DNA of 53,103 bases from RGIG3009 sp045595445 (GCA_045595445.1 JAZOAK010000052.1:1-53103); one strand, 5' to 3'. Positions 15,549 to 23,668 are shown, numbered from the stretch's first letter. The notes: generated by a model not told the origin, from the sequence alone. Translations and numbers: made by a program.

Positions 15549-16290
15549 GAGCGCCCTCCTTTCGCGTTGCACGCAAGAGCAGTCTTTCCAATAAGATACT
15601 GAGCACGATCACCACCGCGGTCCATGCGAACACTTCGGGGGTTTCAAGCGTCATTTTGGCAAGTTGCAACCGATTGCCGATCGCCAGATCGGGACGGCAG
15701 ATGATCTCCGCCGCCACACCCGATTTCCACGCAAACCCCAAGCCGTTGACACAAGCCGTTATAAAATACGGCTTGACAGAGGGGAGGTACAGCCGCGTCA
15801 GCACGCGGCGCGGCGATACCGCGTACAGTTTCGCCATTTCCAACAGTCGCTTATCGGTGCGGCGAATACCCTCTTCCACGTTCACCCACACGATGGGCAG
15901 TACCATCAAAAACGCGATGAACGCGGGGATGACGTCGTAATCGATCCATACCAAGGCAAGGATGATAAACGAGGCGACAGGCGCCGCGCGAATGATGTGA
16001 AGAATGGGGGAGAATACGGCGCGCACGACCTCAAAGCGGGTGGTGAGTACCGCTAAGGCCGTACCGCCGATAAGCGCCGCCAAAAAGCCAAGCACAATGC
16101 GCAACAGCGACATGCCCACCGATTGCCAAAACAAGGCCGTGGGCAACAGGGACAGCAGGGTTTTTAAGACAACGAGCGGGGTGGGGATGAGCAGTTCTTG
16201 CCGTACAAGCGCGGCGGCAAGCCACCACATCCCGATCCAAAATGCCGCGACCGCCAATCCGCGGAGTACCGGTTTTATCTTATCCCGCAT
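15535..16290 (-). CDS. ABC transporter permease (SsuC/TauC-like)
   Basis: 251 aa, about 6 membrane helices with the inner-membrane coupling loop near ITACVNGLGFAWKSGVAAEII, typical of the BPD transporter family for sulfonates, nitrate or thiamine precursors. The start is uncertain: ATG 16290 (MRDKIKP) precedes the first helix, and an in-frame ATG at 16302 is possible. Both overlap or touch the end of the binding-protein gene, so translation is probably coupled. Confidence 0.9.
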   Translation of the reverse strand: MRDKIKPVLRGLAVAAFWIGMWWLAAALVRQELLIPTPLVVLKTLLSLLPTALFWQSVGMSLLRIVLGFLAALIGGTALAVLTTRFEVVRAVFSPILHIIRAAPVASFIILALVWIDYDVIPAFIAFLMVLPIVWVNVEEGIRRTDKRLLEMAKLYAVSPRRVLTRLYLPSVKPYFITACVNGLGFAWKSGVAAEIICRPDLAIGNRLQLAKMTLETPEVFAWTAVVIVLSILLERLLLRATRKEGAHGNT

Positions 16291-17254
16291 AATAGAATGC
16301 ATCGTCCGGCAGTTTCCCGCCGATCGCCTTCGGGTTGGCATCGAACAGTACTTGATAGTATCCCGCGATCTGTGCCTTCATCTCCGCGCCGGATACGAAG
16401 GTAAGCTGGCAATTCGGAATGGCTTTTTTGGCAAGCGGCGCTTTGGGGATGATGCCGTAGCTCTCGCACAACGCGGCGGTCGCTTCGACGTCGGAGGTCT
16501 TTTCGATGGACGCTTTGTATTCGGTAAGGAACGCATCCACCGCTGCTTTGTTGTTCTCGGCGAACTCTTTACGCACCGCGACACAACCCATCATCAACTT
16601 GCTGTCCGCACCGGCAACCGCTTCCCATTCGGTGTTCATGGACAGCGCCACTTTCACCGCTTGGTTTTGTGCCGTAATGGCCGATACGTTCGGTTCGGGA
16701 ACCATAGCGAGCGTAATATCACCCTTTACCATCTTCGCGACTAACTCGGTGTTTTCCGCCAAGAACTCAATGGTCACGTCGTTGTCGGGATCAATGCCGT
16801 TTTTGCTCAGCACGTACCGCAAAATATACTCGGGATTGGCACCCTCACCGGTGGAATAGATGGTCTTGCCTTTGAGATCGTCGATGGACTTAATATCGTT
16901 GCCGTTGTCTAACATATACAACACACCGAGCGTGTTGACCGCGAGCAACTGCACCTTACCTTCGGTCTTTTGATAGAGCGAAGCGGCGAGGTTGGTGGGA
17001 ACGGCGGCAATATCCAGATTTCCCGACGCGAGCTGCGTGCCGATATCCTGCGGCACGGACGACACCGTGAACTCGTACTCGTTCGCGGCGGTAGCGTTTT
17101 TATCCGCTTCCATCAGATGTACCATACCGATACCGGTGGGCCCTTGGATCGCACCGACTTTAACAACGGTCTTTTCGACAGGTTCTTTGCTGCATCCGAC
17201 TGCCATCGTGGCGAGGAGTAACACAGCGAGTGTGAGTGACAATACTTTTTTCAT
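16280..17254 (-). CDS. ABC transporter substrate-binding lipoprotein
   Basis: 324 aa with a lipoprotein signal peptide ending TMAVGC (Cys21). The mature part is an NMT1/SsuA/TauA-type periplasmic-binding fold (VKVGAIQGPTGIGMVHLMEA, IAAVPTNLAASLYQ, STGEGANPEYILRYVL). Such proteins bind aliphatic sulfonates, nitrate, taurine or pyrimidine thiamine precursors; the ligand is not decidable. It lies 16 bp after the Crp/Fnr-like gene and so belongs to that regulator's transcript. Confidence 0.9.
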   Translation of the reverse strand: MKKVLSLTLAVLLLATMAVGCSKEPVEKTVVKVGAIQGPTGIGMVHLMEADKNATAANEYEFTVSSVPQDIGTQLASGNLDIAAVPTNLAASLYQKTEGKVQLLAVNTLGVLYMLDNGNDIKSIDDLKGKTIYSTGEGANPEYILRYVLSKNGIDPDNDVTIEFLAENTELVAKMVKGDITLAMVPEPNVSAITAQNQAVKVALSMNTEWEAVAGADSKLMMGCVAVRKEFAENNKAAVDAFLTEYKASIEKTSDVEATAALCESYGIIPKAPLAKKAIPNCQLTFVSGAEMKAQIAGYYQVLFDANPKAIGGKLPDDAFYYAG

Positions 17255-17270
17255 ACCAAATTCCTTCTTT

Positions 17271-17897
17271 CTATGCTATACGGTAGGTTTTATCCTCTTT
17301 TATGAGGATGCCTTCACGCACCAGCGTGTCCAACGAACGATACAGGCTTGACCGCCCCATGTTGAGGGCTTTCGCCAGTTCGGTCATCGTATCGGGCAAC
17401 TGAACGGTGCCCTGCTCATCCCGGTGGGAGAGCAGATAGTGATACAAACGGCTTTCGGTGTTCCCGATGGTAAGCGCTGATAACTTGCGGTTGAGAAATC
17501 GCACACGGTCGGACAAAAACCGAATATACCGCTCGGCGATCAAAGGGAACTCTGCCAGCAAGCGGGACATCTGCTCTTGCGGGATAAACCGCACCGCAGA
17601 CTCCTCATTCGCGATGATCTCGGTCACGTAATCGTCTTGTTTGCTGTCGAACAGCGCCGCCACACCGAAGATCTCACCCGCGTGCAGATGGTTGATGACT
17701 ACCTCGCCCGACGAACGGACGGTTACCGATCCGCGCACGATCAAGCCGACAGCGCGGCGAAAGGTGTGCGTGTTATACACCACCTGCCCGCGGCGGTAGG
17801 TGACAGCCGCTTCCAAGCGTTGCTCAATGGCAGCGAGCGCTTCCTCACCAAGCCCGTCAAACAGAAAAAACGCGGATAGCGCACACGCGGTTCCCAT
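17271..17897 (-). CDS. Crp/Fnr-family transcriptional regulator
   Basis: 208 aa: an N-terminal cyclic-nucleotide-binding-like beta-barrel (YRRGQVVYNTHTFRRAVGLIVRG..., HAGEIFGVAALF) and a C-terminal HTH (TMTELAKALNMGRSSLYRSLDTLVREG). There is no Cys cluster, so it is not an FNR iron-sulfur type. The ATG at 17897 has GGAGGTG at 6 nt. It heads the ABC operon, and a TGTCCC-N4-GGGACA palindrome lies between its promoter and start, implying autoregulation. The ligand is unknown; ABC cargo is one candidate. Confidence 0.9.
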   Translation of the reverse strand: MGTACALSAFFLFDGLGEEALAAIEQRLEAAVTYRRGQVVYNTHTFRRAVGLIVRGSVTVRSSGEVVINHLHAGEIFGVAALFDSKQDDYVTEIIANEESAVRFIPQEQMSRLLAEFPLIAERYIRFLSDRVRFLNRKLSALTIGNTESRLYHYLLSHRDEQGTVQLPDTMTELAKALNMGRSSLYRSLDTLVREGILIKEDKTYRIA

Positions 17898-17926
17898 CGG
17901 CTTCACCTCCTTTTTGTATCACAAAG

Positions 17927-17942
17927 TGTCCCAAATGGGACA
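17927..17942. promoter_or_regulatory. Palindromic operator TGTCCC-N4-GGGACA
   Basis: A 16-bp inverted repeat with 6-bp perfect arms, placed just after the start point of the Crp/Fnr-like gene's promoter. The size and centre-to-centre spacing fit a Crp-family dimer. A further half-site GGGACA occurs at 18006-18011, in front of the divergent surface-protein gene. Confidence 0.6.
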
Positions 17943-17952
17943 ACTTTTATAT

Positions 17953-17981
17953 AGTATAGCGCATATATCTGTAAAATACAA
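17953..17981 (-). promoter_or_regulatory. Promoter of the Crp/Fnr-ABC operon
   Basis: Minus strand TTGTAT (17976-17981), 17 bp, TATACT (17953-17958). Confidence 0.65.
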
Positions 17982-18017
17982 GAGGAATGGGCAAAATATT
18001 TGAGCGGGACATTTACT

Positions 18018-18045
18018 TTTGCGTGAATTTGTGGTATGGTATAAT
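18018..18045 (+). promoter_or_regulatory. Extended -10 promoter of the surface-protein gene
   Basis: TGGTATAAT gives TGn plus TATAAT (18040-18045); TTTGCG (18018-18023) is a weak -35 at 16 bp. Confidence 0.6.
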
Positions 18046-18075
18046 CAAACGTACTCTGTCAAGGAGGAATGGTAT

Positions 18076-19350
18076 ATGAAAAAAATGATAGCGGTACTGC
18101 TCGCAGCGTTACTCCTCGTGGGAATGACGGCGGTTGTTGTCAGTGCCGAAGAAGCCACACCGCAACGCGTAGCGGTCACGTTAACGGCGTCGTTTAATGC
18201 CGATGGTACGCTCACGATCAAAGCGGTGGACGCCACCGGTGCGCCGGCAGTCGGCTATCAAGTGGTGTTAGTGCTGCAAGGTATGCAGGAGCCGGGTTTC
18301 TGCAAAACGGACAGCCAAGGTAGTTACAAGTCGATTTTTACCGTTGACGAAGGTAAAATGGCGACCTATGAGGGTGTGGAAACGTATACGGATACGGTCA
18401 TTTACGAAGCGTGTGCCAAGCAATCGATCACACGGCAGATGACTGCCACCACCACACAGGCGCCCGCGCCCACTACCACGGTCGCGGAGGCAACGACCAC
18501 CGCCACGGAGACAACGACCACCGCCACGGAGGAGACCACCACCGAACAGCAAGCGGCGGCACCCACCGGCACCACCGCGTCGACTACGGGCATCGTCAAG
18601 GGGAACAGCACTACCGCCGTGGACGACGATAAAATTGCTGCCAACGCTTTGACCGACACGGCGTTGCTTGAAGGTTTCGGTTTAACGCGTCAGGAGTTTT
18701 TATCCAAAGCGCGCTTGCTCGTATCCGAAGACGATTATAAGAAACTGGTTGGGCGCACGGGCCATACCCCGATGCTCAGCGTACGTACCGCTTCGGTGGA
18801 GATCACCCCCGCCATGGTGCAGGCGGCATTGGCGAACGTATCGGAATTTTCGGGATATTCCGAGGATCAGCGTCAGGTATTCACGTTTGATCTGTCTTTG
18901 CTGATGTTCTCCCGCGCGGGTAAAGAGGTGCCGGTAACGGCGTTGCCCGAGGACGTTATTTACACCGTTCAGTTGCCTGTCCCCACGTCGATGAAGAAGT
19001 TGTCGACGTTTGCGATCACCGTTATGGACGGCGACGAACTGATGACACCGCAGAAACTTGACGTTAAGAACGGTATGTTCGAGTTGCAGATCAACTCGCT
19101 TGAAGCGTATACTCTCATCGGTTTCGGCGAGGAAACGGAGGGAAAAGCAGGCGGCGCTTCGTGGCGCTTGATCGTTTTGTTAATCGCGGGTATTTTGTTG
19201 ATCGCGGGCGCGGGCGCGTTACTGTATTTCTTCGTGTTCCGCAAGCCGGATGAGGTCACCGTCGAAGAACCCGCAGAGGCTCACGAGGATACCGATACCG
19301 ATATTTACAGCGGTCGCACCGATAACACTTGGGAACCGGAAGATAACTAA
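18076..19350 (+). CDS. Threonine-rich, membrane-anchored extracellular protein
   Basis: 424 aa. A signal peptide (KKMIAVLLAALLLVGMTAVVVSA, residues 2-24) is followed by a small beta-rich domain resembling a carboxypeptidase-regulatory or invasin-like fold (TLTIKAVDATGAPAVGYQVVL), a low-complexity linker of TTT/TTE repeats (about 125-180), a second globular domain, one transmembrane helix (about 375-397, WRLIVLLIAGILLIAGAGAL) and an acidic cytoplasmic tail. No LPXTG. GGAGG lies 8 nt before the ATG. It is probably a cell-surface stalk or sensor; the function is unknown. Confidence 0.85.
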   Translation: MKKMIAVLLAALLLVGMTAVVVSAEEATPQRVAVTLTASFNADGTLTIKAVDATGAPAVGYQVVLVLQGMQEPGFCKTDSQGSYKSIFTVDEGKMATYEGVETYTDTVIYEACAKQSITRQMTATTTQAPAPTTTVAEATTTATETTTTATEETTTEQQAAAPTGTTASTTGIVKGNSTTAVDDDKIAANALTDTALLEGFGLTRQEFLSKARLLVSEDDYKKLVGRTGHTPMLSVRTASVEITPAMVQAALANVSEFSGYSEDQRQVFTFDLSLLMFSRAGKEVPVTALPEDVIYTVQLPVPTSMKKLSTFAITVMDGDELMTPQKLDVKNGMFELQINSLEAYTLIGFGEETEGKAGGASWRLIVLLIAGILLIAGAGALLYFFVFRKPDEVTVEEPAEAHEDTDTDIYSGRTDNTWEPEDN

Positions 19351-19439
19351 TTCGATTGGTTTTAAGCCCCGCTTGTGTCGGGAGGGGGGGTGGCAACACG
19401 TCACCCCACATCTTCCGCTTTCCGCCACGCATAAATAAT

Positions 19440-19473
19440 AAAACGCGGTATGGCATGCGCCATACCGCGTTTT
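19440..19473. terminator. Bidirectional terminator between surface protein and metA
   Basis: AAAACGCGGTATGGC-atgc-GCCATACCGCGTTTT, a 15-bp perfect stem whose ends give T-runs on both strands. Confidence 0.88.
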
Positions 19474-19477
19474 CTGT

Positions 19478-20395
19478 TTAGTTGATCTTATCAATATCGT
19501 ACGGAGTGGTCTGGTACACAAAATAGTTGAGCCAGTTGGAAAACAACAAGTTCGCGTGACCGCGCCACGTCACAGGCGGGGTGCGCGTGGGATCGTCGTC
19601 GGGGAAATAGTTAAACGGCACTTCAATCGGCAGCCCTGCCGCTTTATCGCGTTCGTATTCATCGCGCAGGGTGGTCGCATCGTATTCCGAATGTCCCGTG
19701 ATGAAGATCTGCCGTCCTTTCTTAGTGGCAACGGCATACACACCCGCTTGCTCGGAGGAGGCGAGGATTTTGAGTTCGGGTACCGCTTCAATATCCTCAC
19801 GACAAACCGTGGTGTGCCGCGATTGCGGAACGTTGAACACTTCGTCAAACCCGCGGAACAAGATCGATCGTTTATGCTCGACCGTGTGCGGAAAGATACC
19901 GAACAACTTTTTATCCAACGGTTGCTTGTCGATACCGTAATGGTAGTACAGCGCCGCTTGCGCGCCCCAACAGATATGCAGGGTGCTGGTGACGTGCGTT
20001 TTACTCCATTCCATGATGGTACACAACTCGTCCCAGTATTCCACTTCCTCGAAGGGGAGAAGTTCCACGGGTGCGCCCGTGATGATCATGCCGTCGTATT
20101 TGTTATCTTTGATATCGTCAAAGGTTTTGTAAAACGTCAGCATGTGATCTTCGGGTGTGTTTCGGGAGTGATGCGTGCTGGTGTGAATGAGTTCCAACTC
20201 CACCTGCAACGGCGTGTTGCCGAGCAGACGCGCCATCTGTGTTTCGGTGACGATCTTTTTCGGCATTAAATTGAGCAGCAGGATTTTGAGCGGACGAATA
20301 TCTTGCGTCAGTGCGCGGGTCTCGGTGATGACGAAAATGTTTTCGTCGGTCAGCGTTTGCGTCGCCGGCAACTGATTGGGAATTTTAATGGGCAT
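19478..20395 (-). CDS. metA: Homoserine O-acetyltransferase (MetA family)
   Basis: 305 aa, methionine biosynthesis, acylates homoserine. The catalytic Cys142 is in LHICWGAQ. The residue that selects the acyl donor, position 111 (ITGAPVE), is Glu, which in characterised Firmicute MetA enzymes marks acetyl-CoA rather than succinyl-CoA use; the enteric enzyme has Gly there. It is 15 bp downstream of metY, which consumes O-acetylhomoserine, so the two genes form a complete direct-sulfhydrylation route. Confidence 0.95.
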   Translation of the reverse strand: MPIKIPNQLPATQTLTDENIFVITETRALTQDIRPLKILLLNLMPKKIVTETQMARLLGNTPLQVELELIHTSTHHSRNTPEDHMLTFYKTFDDIKDNKYDGMIITGAPVELLPFEEVEYWDELCTIMEWSKTHVTSTLHICWGAQAALYYHYGIDKQPLDKKLFGIFPHTVEHKRSILFRGFDEVFNVPQSRHTTVCREDIEAVPELKILASSEQAGVYAVATKKGRQIFITGHSEYDATTLRDEYERDKAAGLPIEVPFNYFPDDDPTRTPPVTWRGHANLLFSNWLNYFVYQTTPYDIDKIN

Positions 20396-20410
20396 AACAG
20401 CGCCCCCTTG

Positions 20411-21688
20411 TCAGATTTTTGCTAATGCCTGTTCCAAATCGGCGAGAATGTCCTCACGGTTTTCAATACCGACCGACAACCGCACCATATCCGGTGTGAT
20501 ACCGGTGGCAACGAGTTGCTCGTCGGTGAGCTGACGATGCGTGGTAGACGCGGGATGCAATACCGAAGTGCGGGCATCCGCCACGTGTACGACCACCGCC
20601 GCGAGTTTTAACGAATCCATAAAGGTCGTGGCGGCTGCGCGACCGCCCTTGACACCGAACGAGATCACACCGCAGCAGCCTTTCGGCAAATATTTCTGTG
20701 CAAGCGCGTGTTGATCGGACGAGGTAAGACCGGGGTAGTTCACCCACGCAACCTTTTCGTGTTTTTCCAGGTACTCGGCGACCGCCTGCGCGTTTTGACA
20801 ATGCCGCTCCATGCGGAGTGCCAGCGTTTCCAGACCGATGTTTAAGACAAACATGGCAAGCGGTTGCGGGGTGGATCCCAAATCGCGCATCAACTGCACG
20901 CGGGCTTTGGTGATATATGCCGCTTTGCCGAATTGCTCGGTATACACGACACCGTGATACGACTCGTCGGGCGTGGTCAATTCCGGATACTTGCCGGAGG
21001 CTGCCCAATCGAAGTTACCGCTATCTACGATAACACCGCCGACGACGGTTGCGTGACCGTCCATGTACTTGGTGGTGGAATGCATTACGATATCCGCACC
21101 GTACTCAAACGGACGGCACAGAACGGGTGTTGCAAACGTGTTGTCCACGATCAGCGGCACACCGTGACGGTGCGCAAGCGCCGCATACCGTTCAATATCC
21201 AACACGTTGAGCGCAGGATTGGCGATGGTCTCACCAAACACCAGCCGCGTATTCTCATCAAACAACGCATCCGCTTCTTCGTCGGTCATATCGGGGGTCA
21301 GAAATCGCACCTCAATTCCCATGCGTTTCATCGTCACGGCAAACAGATTGGTGGTGCCGCCGTAGATGGTGGACAAACTGACAAAGTTTTGCCCCGCGCT
21401 CGTGATATTAAAGATCGCCATCAGCGAAGCCGCTTGACCCGACGAGGTGCACATAGCCGCCACACCGCCTTCCAGCGCTGCGATCTTATCCTCTACCGCC
21501 GCGACGGTGGGGTTGGAGATGCGGGTATACATGTGACCGGGTGCTTCCAAATCAAACAACTTGCCGAGATGCTCGGACGAATCGTATTTATACGTGGTGC
21601 TTTGATAGATGGGGAGCACGCGCGGCTCACCGTTTTGCGGTTGATAGCCGCCTTGAATACAAAGCGTTTCGGTGCGATAATCACTCAT
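20411..21688 (-). CDS. metY: O-acetylhomoserine sulfhydrylase
   Basis: 425 aa PLP enzyme of the Cys/Met-metabolism family. PLP-lysine context MHSTTKYMDGH; other family blocks are YTRISNPT, SSGQAASLMAIFN, SLSTIYGGT and VDNTFATP. The length and the insert after the PLP lysine (FDWAASGKYPELTTPDESYHG) fit MetY rather than MetB/MetC. It makes homocysteine from O-acetylhomoserine and sulfide. First gene of the metY-metA operon; the leader is only about 30 nt, so no SAM riboswitch or T-box is present. Confidence 0.95.
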   Translation of the reverse strand: MSDYRTETLCIQGGYQPQNGEPRVLPIYQSTTYKYDSSEHLGKLFDLEAPGHMYTRISNPTVAAVEDKIAALEGGVAAMCTSSGQAASLMAIFNITSAGQNFVSLSTIYGGTTNLFAVTMKRMGIEVRFLTPDMTDEEADALFDENTRLVFGETIANPALNVLDIERYAALAHRHGVPLIVDNTFATPVLCRPFEYGADIVMHSTTKYMDGHATVVGGVIVDSGNFDWAASGKYPELTTPDESYHGVVYTEQFGKAAYITKARVQLMRDLGSTPQPLAMFVLNIGLETLALRMERHCQNAQAVAEYLEKHEKVAWVNYPGLTSSDQHALAQKYLPKGCCGVISFGVKGGRAAATTFMDSLKLAAVVVHVADARTSVLHPASTTHRQLTDEQLVATGITPDMVRLSVGIENREDILADLEQALAKI

Positions 21689-21725
21689 AATAACGTTGCT
21701 TCCTTTCCAATGGATATACCCTTAA

Positions 21726-21754
21726 AGTATATCTGTTCCAAGAGGATTTGTCAA
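21726..21754 (-). promoter_or_regulatory. Promoter of metY-metA
   Basis: Minus strand TTGACA (21749-21754), 17 bp, TATACT (21726-21731). Confidence 0.85.
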
Positions 21755-21763
21755 CTATACAGA

Positions 21764-21800
21764 ATAAGAAAAGGGACTGTGTTCCGATGAACACAGTCCC
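21764..21800 (-). terminator. Terminator of the PH/E2-like operon
   Basis: GGGACTGTGTTC-atcg-GAACACAGTCCC followed on the minus strand by TTTTCTT. It stands between the E2-like gene and the metY promoter. Confidence 0.85.
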
Positions 21801-21807
21801 TGCTTGA

Positions 21808-22695
21808 TCAGATCCACTCGTCCTCGGGGAATTCCGTGGGCGGGGTTTCCAGCACCTCGGGGTGCTTTAAGATACGGCGGAGCATACGGAACGATTCCGC
21901 GTAATAGTGGCCGTCACAAATGCGCTCGTCCAGCACCAGCTTGATACGCACCACTTTTTTGGTGGAAACGTTCCTCTCGGCATCGGCAACGGGCACAAGG
22001 GTTTTTTTGCCCATTGCCACAAACACCGAGGTGGTGCCGAAATCATACAAATGATGGTAGATCGGCTGAATCCCGATCGAGCCGACGTCGGTGATATAAA
22101 ACGAGGTGTGGAACGGGCTGATATCGTTAATAAAGTTGTTCATCCAGCCGCGGTGATCCATAAAGATGATGAAATTCACAAAGGCGCGCACAAGAAAAGC
22201 AGGCAAGGTGTTGAGAATACGCGCGGCGATATCCGTGCTGTTTTCGACCTGGGTGGTTTTGACCTCTTTTTCCATCGCCTCGTTGACACGGCGGTAGACG
22301 TCAAAAATCGTATCGGTCTTTTCAAAGCGCGGCTTGATGTTTGATTCCTCCGCGTCCTTGGACATACTGCGTTTTGCCGTCATCGACGCGGTCAAGCGGC
22401 TGCGCGCGTAGGTTTTGCCGTTCATGACAAAACGGTTTAAGCGCGGGCGCAACACGAACATCCGCACCACTGCGGCGATCATAAGGTGATACAGCGAAAA
22501 GTTCGGCATATCGTGTTCTTTGCGCAGGGCGCGCACGTACTTTTCCAGATATTCAATGTCGATTTCCTCGTCAAAGAACACCTGCGCGTCGGAACGTCGT
22601 TTCATCAAATGGGGCATGACCGCGAATACGGACTGTGTGTGGCGCAGGCGCCAACCGTCTTTACGGTCACCAAAGCGTCTTCTTTTAGGTTCCAT
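21808..22695 (-). CDS. Orphan E2-type (2-oxoacid dehydrogenase) acyltransferase-fold protein
   Basis: 295 aa. The sequence fits the catalytic domain of dihydrolipoamide acyltransferases (MPHLMKRRSDAQVFF, NFSLYHLMIAAVVR, NDISPFHTSFYITDVGSIGIQPIYHHLYDFGT split over the core). It has no lipoyl or peripheral-subunit-binding domain, and no E1/E3 genes are near. The active-site motif normally reads DHRxxDG; here it is DERICDG, so the catalytic His is Glu. It could therefore be a binding or regulatory homologue, or use other chemistry. Preceded by a PH-domain gene 30 bp upstream in the same operon. Confidence 0.8.
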   Translation of the reverse strand: MEPKRRRFGDRKDGWRLRHTQSVFAVMPHLMKRRSDAQVFFDEEIDIEYLEKYVRALRKEHDMPNFSLYHLMIAAVVRMFVLRPRLNRFVMNGKTYARSRLTASMTAKRSMSKDAEESNIKPRFEKTDTIFDVYRRVNEAMEKEVKTTQVENSTDIAARILNTLPAFLVRAFVNFIIFMDHRGWMNNFINDISPFHTSFYITDVGSIGIQPIYHHLYDFGTTSVFVAMGKKTLVPVADAERNVSTKKVVRIKLVLDERICDGHYYAESFRMLRRILKHPEVLETPPTEFPEDEWI

Positions 22696-22725
22696 ACTTT
22701 CCCGTCCTCACTTTCGGATTGAACG

Positions 22726-23061
22726 TTACTCCGTTGCCGATTGCCGCAGGCTCGAAGCAGCGTCGCTGGCTTTTTGCAGTTTGGCGGCAAAGGCCTCACC
22801 GCCGCGGATATTGTGCACGACAAACTCGGGGATCGCCGCATCGGCGGTTGCCACGTGCACGGTGGAGAGCCCCCACAGCTTTTGCCATGCCGACCGTACT
22901 ACCACCATATTCCGAACGTGCAACAGAGATACCGCTTTTGCGGTTACGGAAAACAGACCGGTTTGTTCGGATAAGGATTCATCGTCGATGACGTAGTGTG
23001 TCAGCGTGAGCGGCAGACCGAACAAACGGCTGCATCGCTTAGCGGAAAATGCTGTTGCCAT
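22726..23061 (-). CDS. Bacterial PH-domain protein
   Basis: 111 aa. The core THYVIDDESLSEQTG, HVRNMVVVRSAWQKLWGLSTVHV and a C-terminal helix (GGEAFAAKLQKA) follow the bPH_2 (DUF304) pattern of strand-rich membrane-associated domains. No transmembrane helix, unlike most YdbT-type proteins. The ATG at 23061 is used because GGAGGT lies 6 nt before it, whereas the ATG at 23067 touches that SD. In operon with the E2-like protein; function unknown. Confidence 0.72.
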   Translation of the reverse strand: MATAFSAKRCSRLFGLPLTLTHYVIDDESLSEQTGLFSVTAKAVSLLHVRNMVVVRSAWQKLWGLSTVHVATADAAIPEFVVHNIRGGEAFAAKLQKASDAASSLRQSATE

Positions 23062-23111
23062 GGGCATACCTCCGGATTCGAAAAATCGCGAAACGTGTCA
23101 CAATGTCATAC

Positions 23112-23140
23112 AGTATAGCAAAAAAACGGCAGGTTGTCAA
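23112..23140 (-). promoter_or_regulatory. Promoter of the PH/E2-like operon
   Basis: Minus strand TTGACA (23135-23140), 17 bp, TATACT (23112-23117). Confidence 0.85.
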
Positions 23141-23146
23141 ATCAAG

Positions 23147-23188
23147 CGGAAAGCCCGTCGGGATCGAACGATCCCGACGGGCTTTCCG
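23147..23188 (-). terminator. Strong hairpin after the Cys-rich microprotein genes
   Basis: A perfect 20-bp inverted repeat (23147-23166 against 23169-23188; arms begin CGGAAAGCCCG) with a 2-nt centre. On the minus strand it follows the second microprotein gene. There is no long T-run. Confidence 0.65.
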
Positions 23189-23202
23189 AGTGAGCCGACG
23201 AA

Positions 23203-23316
23203 TCAGCAGCCGCAGTCGCAGCCGCAGTCGTTATTGTCGATGAGCAGCAGGATGACGATGATGAACAGAAGCCACGTACAGTTGACGTCACCGCAGAATA
23301 AGTTTCTCAAACACAT
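23203..23316 (-). CDS. Cys-rich single-helix microprotein, copy 1 (37 aa)
   Basis: Reads MCLRNLFCGDVNCTW, then a hydrophobic stretch (LLFIIVILLLI, residues 16-26), then a tail DNNDCGCDCGC. Six of the last... seven of all residues beyond the start are Cys (2, 8, 13, 31, 33, 35, 37). A GGGAGG site precedes the ATG at 23316 at good spacing. It is clearly paralogous to the next upstream gene (identical MCLRNLFCG start, same helix). Probably membrane-inserted or coat-associated with a Cys-rich metal-binding or cross-linking tail; family not recognised. Confidence 0.72.
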   Translation of the reverse strand: MCLRNLFCGDVNCTWLLFIIVILLLIDNNDCGCDCGC

Positions 23317-23344
23317 ACTAAAAATCCTCCCTCAAAATTGAGTA

Positions 23345-23503
23345 TCAGCAGCCGCACCCGCAACCGTTGTTGCGCTCGTTGTAGCAGCCGTTGTTGTAGC
23401 AGTCGTTGCCACAGTCGCTGTTGTCGATGAGCAACAGAATGACGATGACGAAAAGCAACCACGAGCAGTTCGCCTCACCGCAGAAAAGATTACGCAGACA
23501 CAT
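23345..23503 (-). CDS. Cys-rich single-helix microprotein, copy 2 (52 aa)
   Basis: Reads MCLRNLFCGEANCSW, hydrophobic LLFVIVILLLI (16-26), then a tail DNSDCGNDCYNNGCYNERN... ending NGCGCGC with Cys every 2-5 residues and many Asn/Tyr. GGAGG lies 9 nt before the ATG at 23503. Tandem duplicate of copy 1, 28 bp apart, same operon. The Asn/Tyr/Cys-rich composition resembles small spore coat or envelope peptides of clostridia, and a weak sigma-K-like promoter precedes it; this is inference only. Confidence 0.74.
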   Translation of the reverse strand: MCLRNLFCGEANCSWLLFVIVILLLIDNSDCGNDCYNNGCYNERNNGCGCGC

Positions 23504-23557
23504 ATTCGGATATCCTCCTTTCTGTCAAACCGCAGGCGGGACGCCTGCTTTCATTTC

Positions 23558-23584
23558 ATCCTATGCTACCAAAGCGGAGTGGTG
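23558..23584 (-). promoter_or_regulatory. Possible sigma-K-like promoter of the microprotein genes
   Basis: Minus strand AC, about 16 bp, CATAGGAT (23558-23565), close to AC-N16/17-CATANNNTA. The consensus is short and chance matches are common. The leader also contains a GCAGGCG/CGCCTGC hairpin. Confidence 0.25.
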
Positions 23585-23668
23585 ATGAAAACTTGAAAAA
23601 ACTTGATTTCGTGAGAAAACGCGAGATATACGGCGCTAAACTCCGAAAATCGAGAAAAGATAAGCGAC

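Noticed and set aside
21689..21760. SAM riboswitch or T-box before metY
   Set aside because: The mapped promoter leaves only about 30 nt of leader, too short for either, and no aptamer motif is visible.
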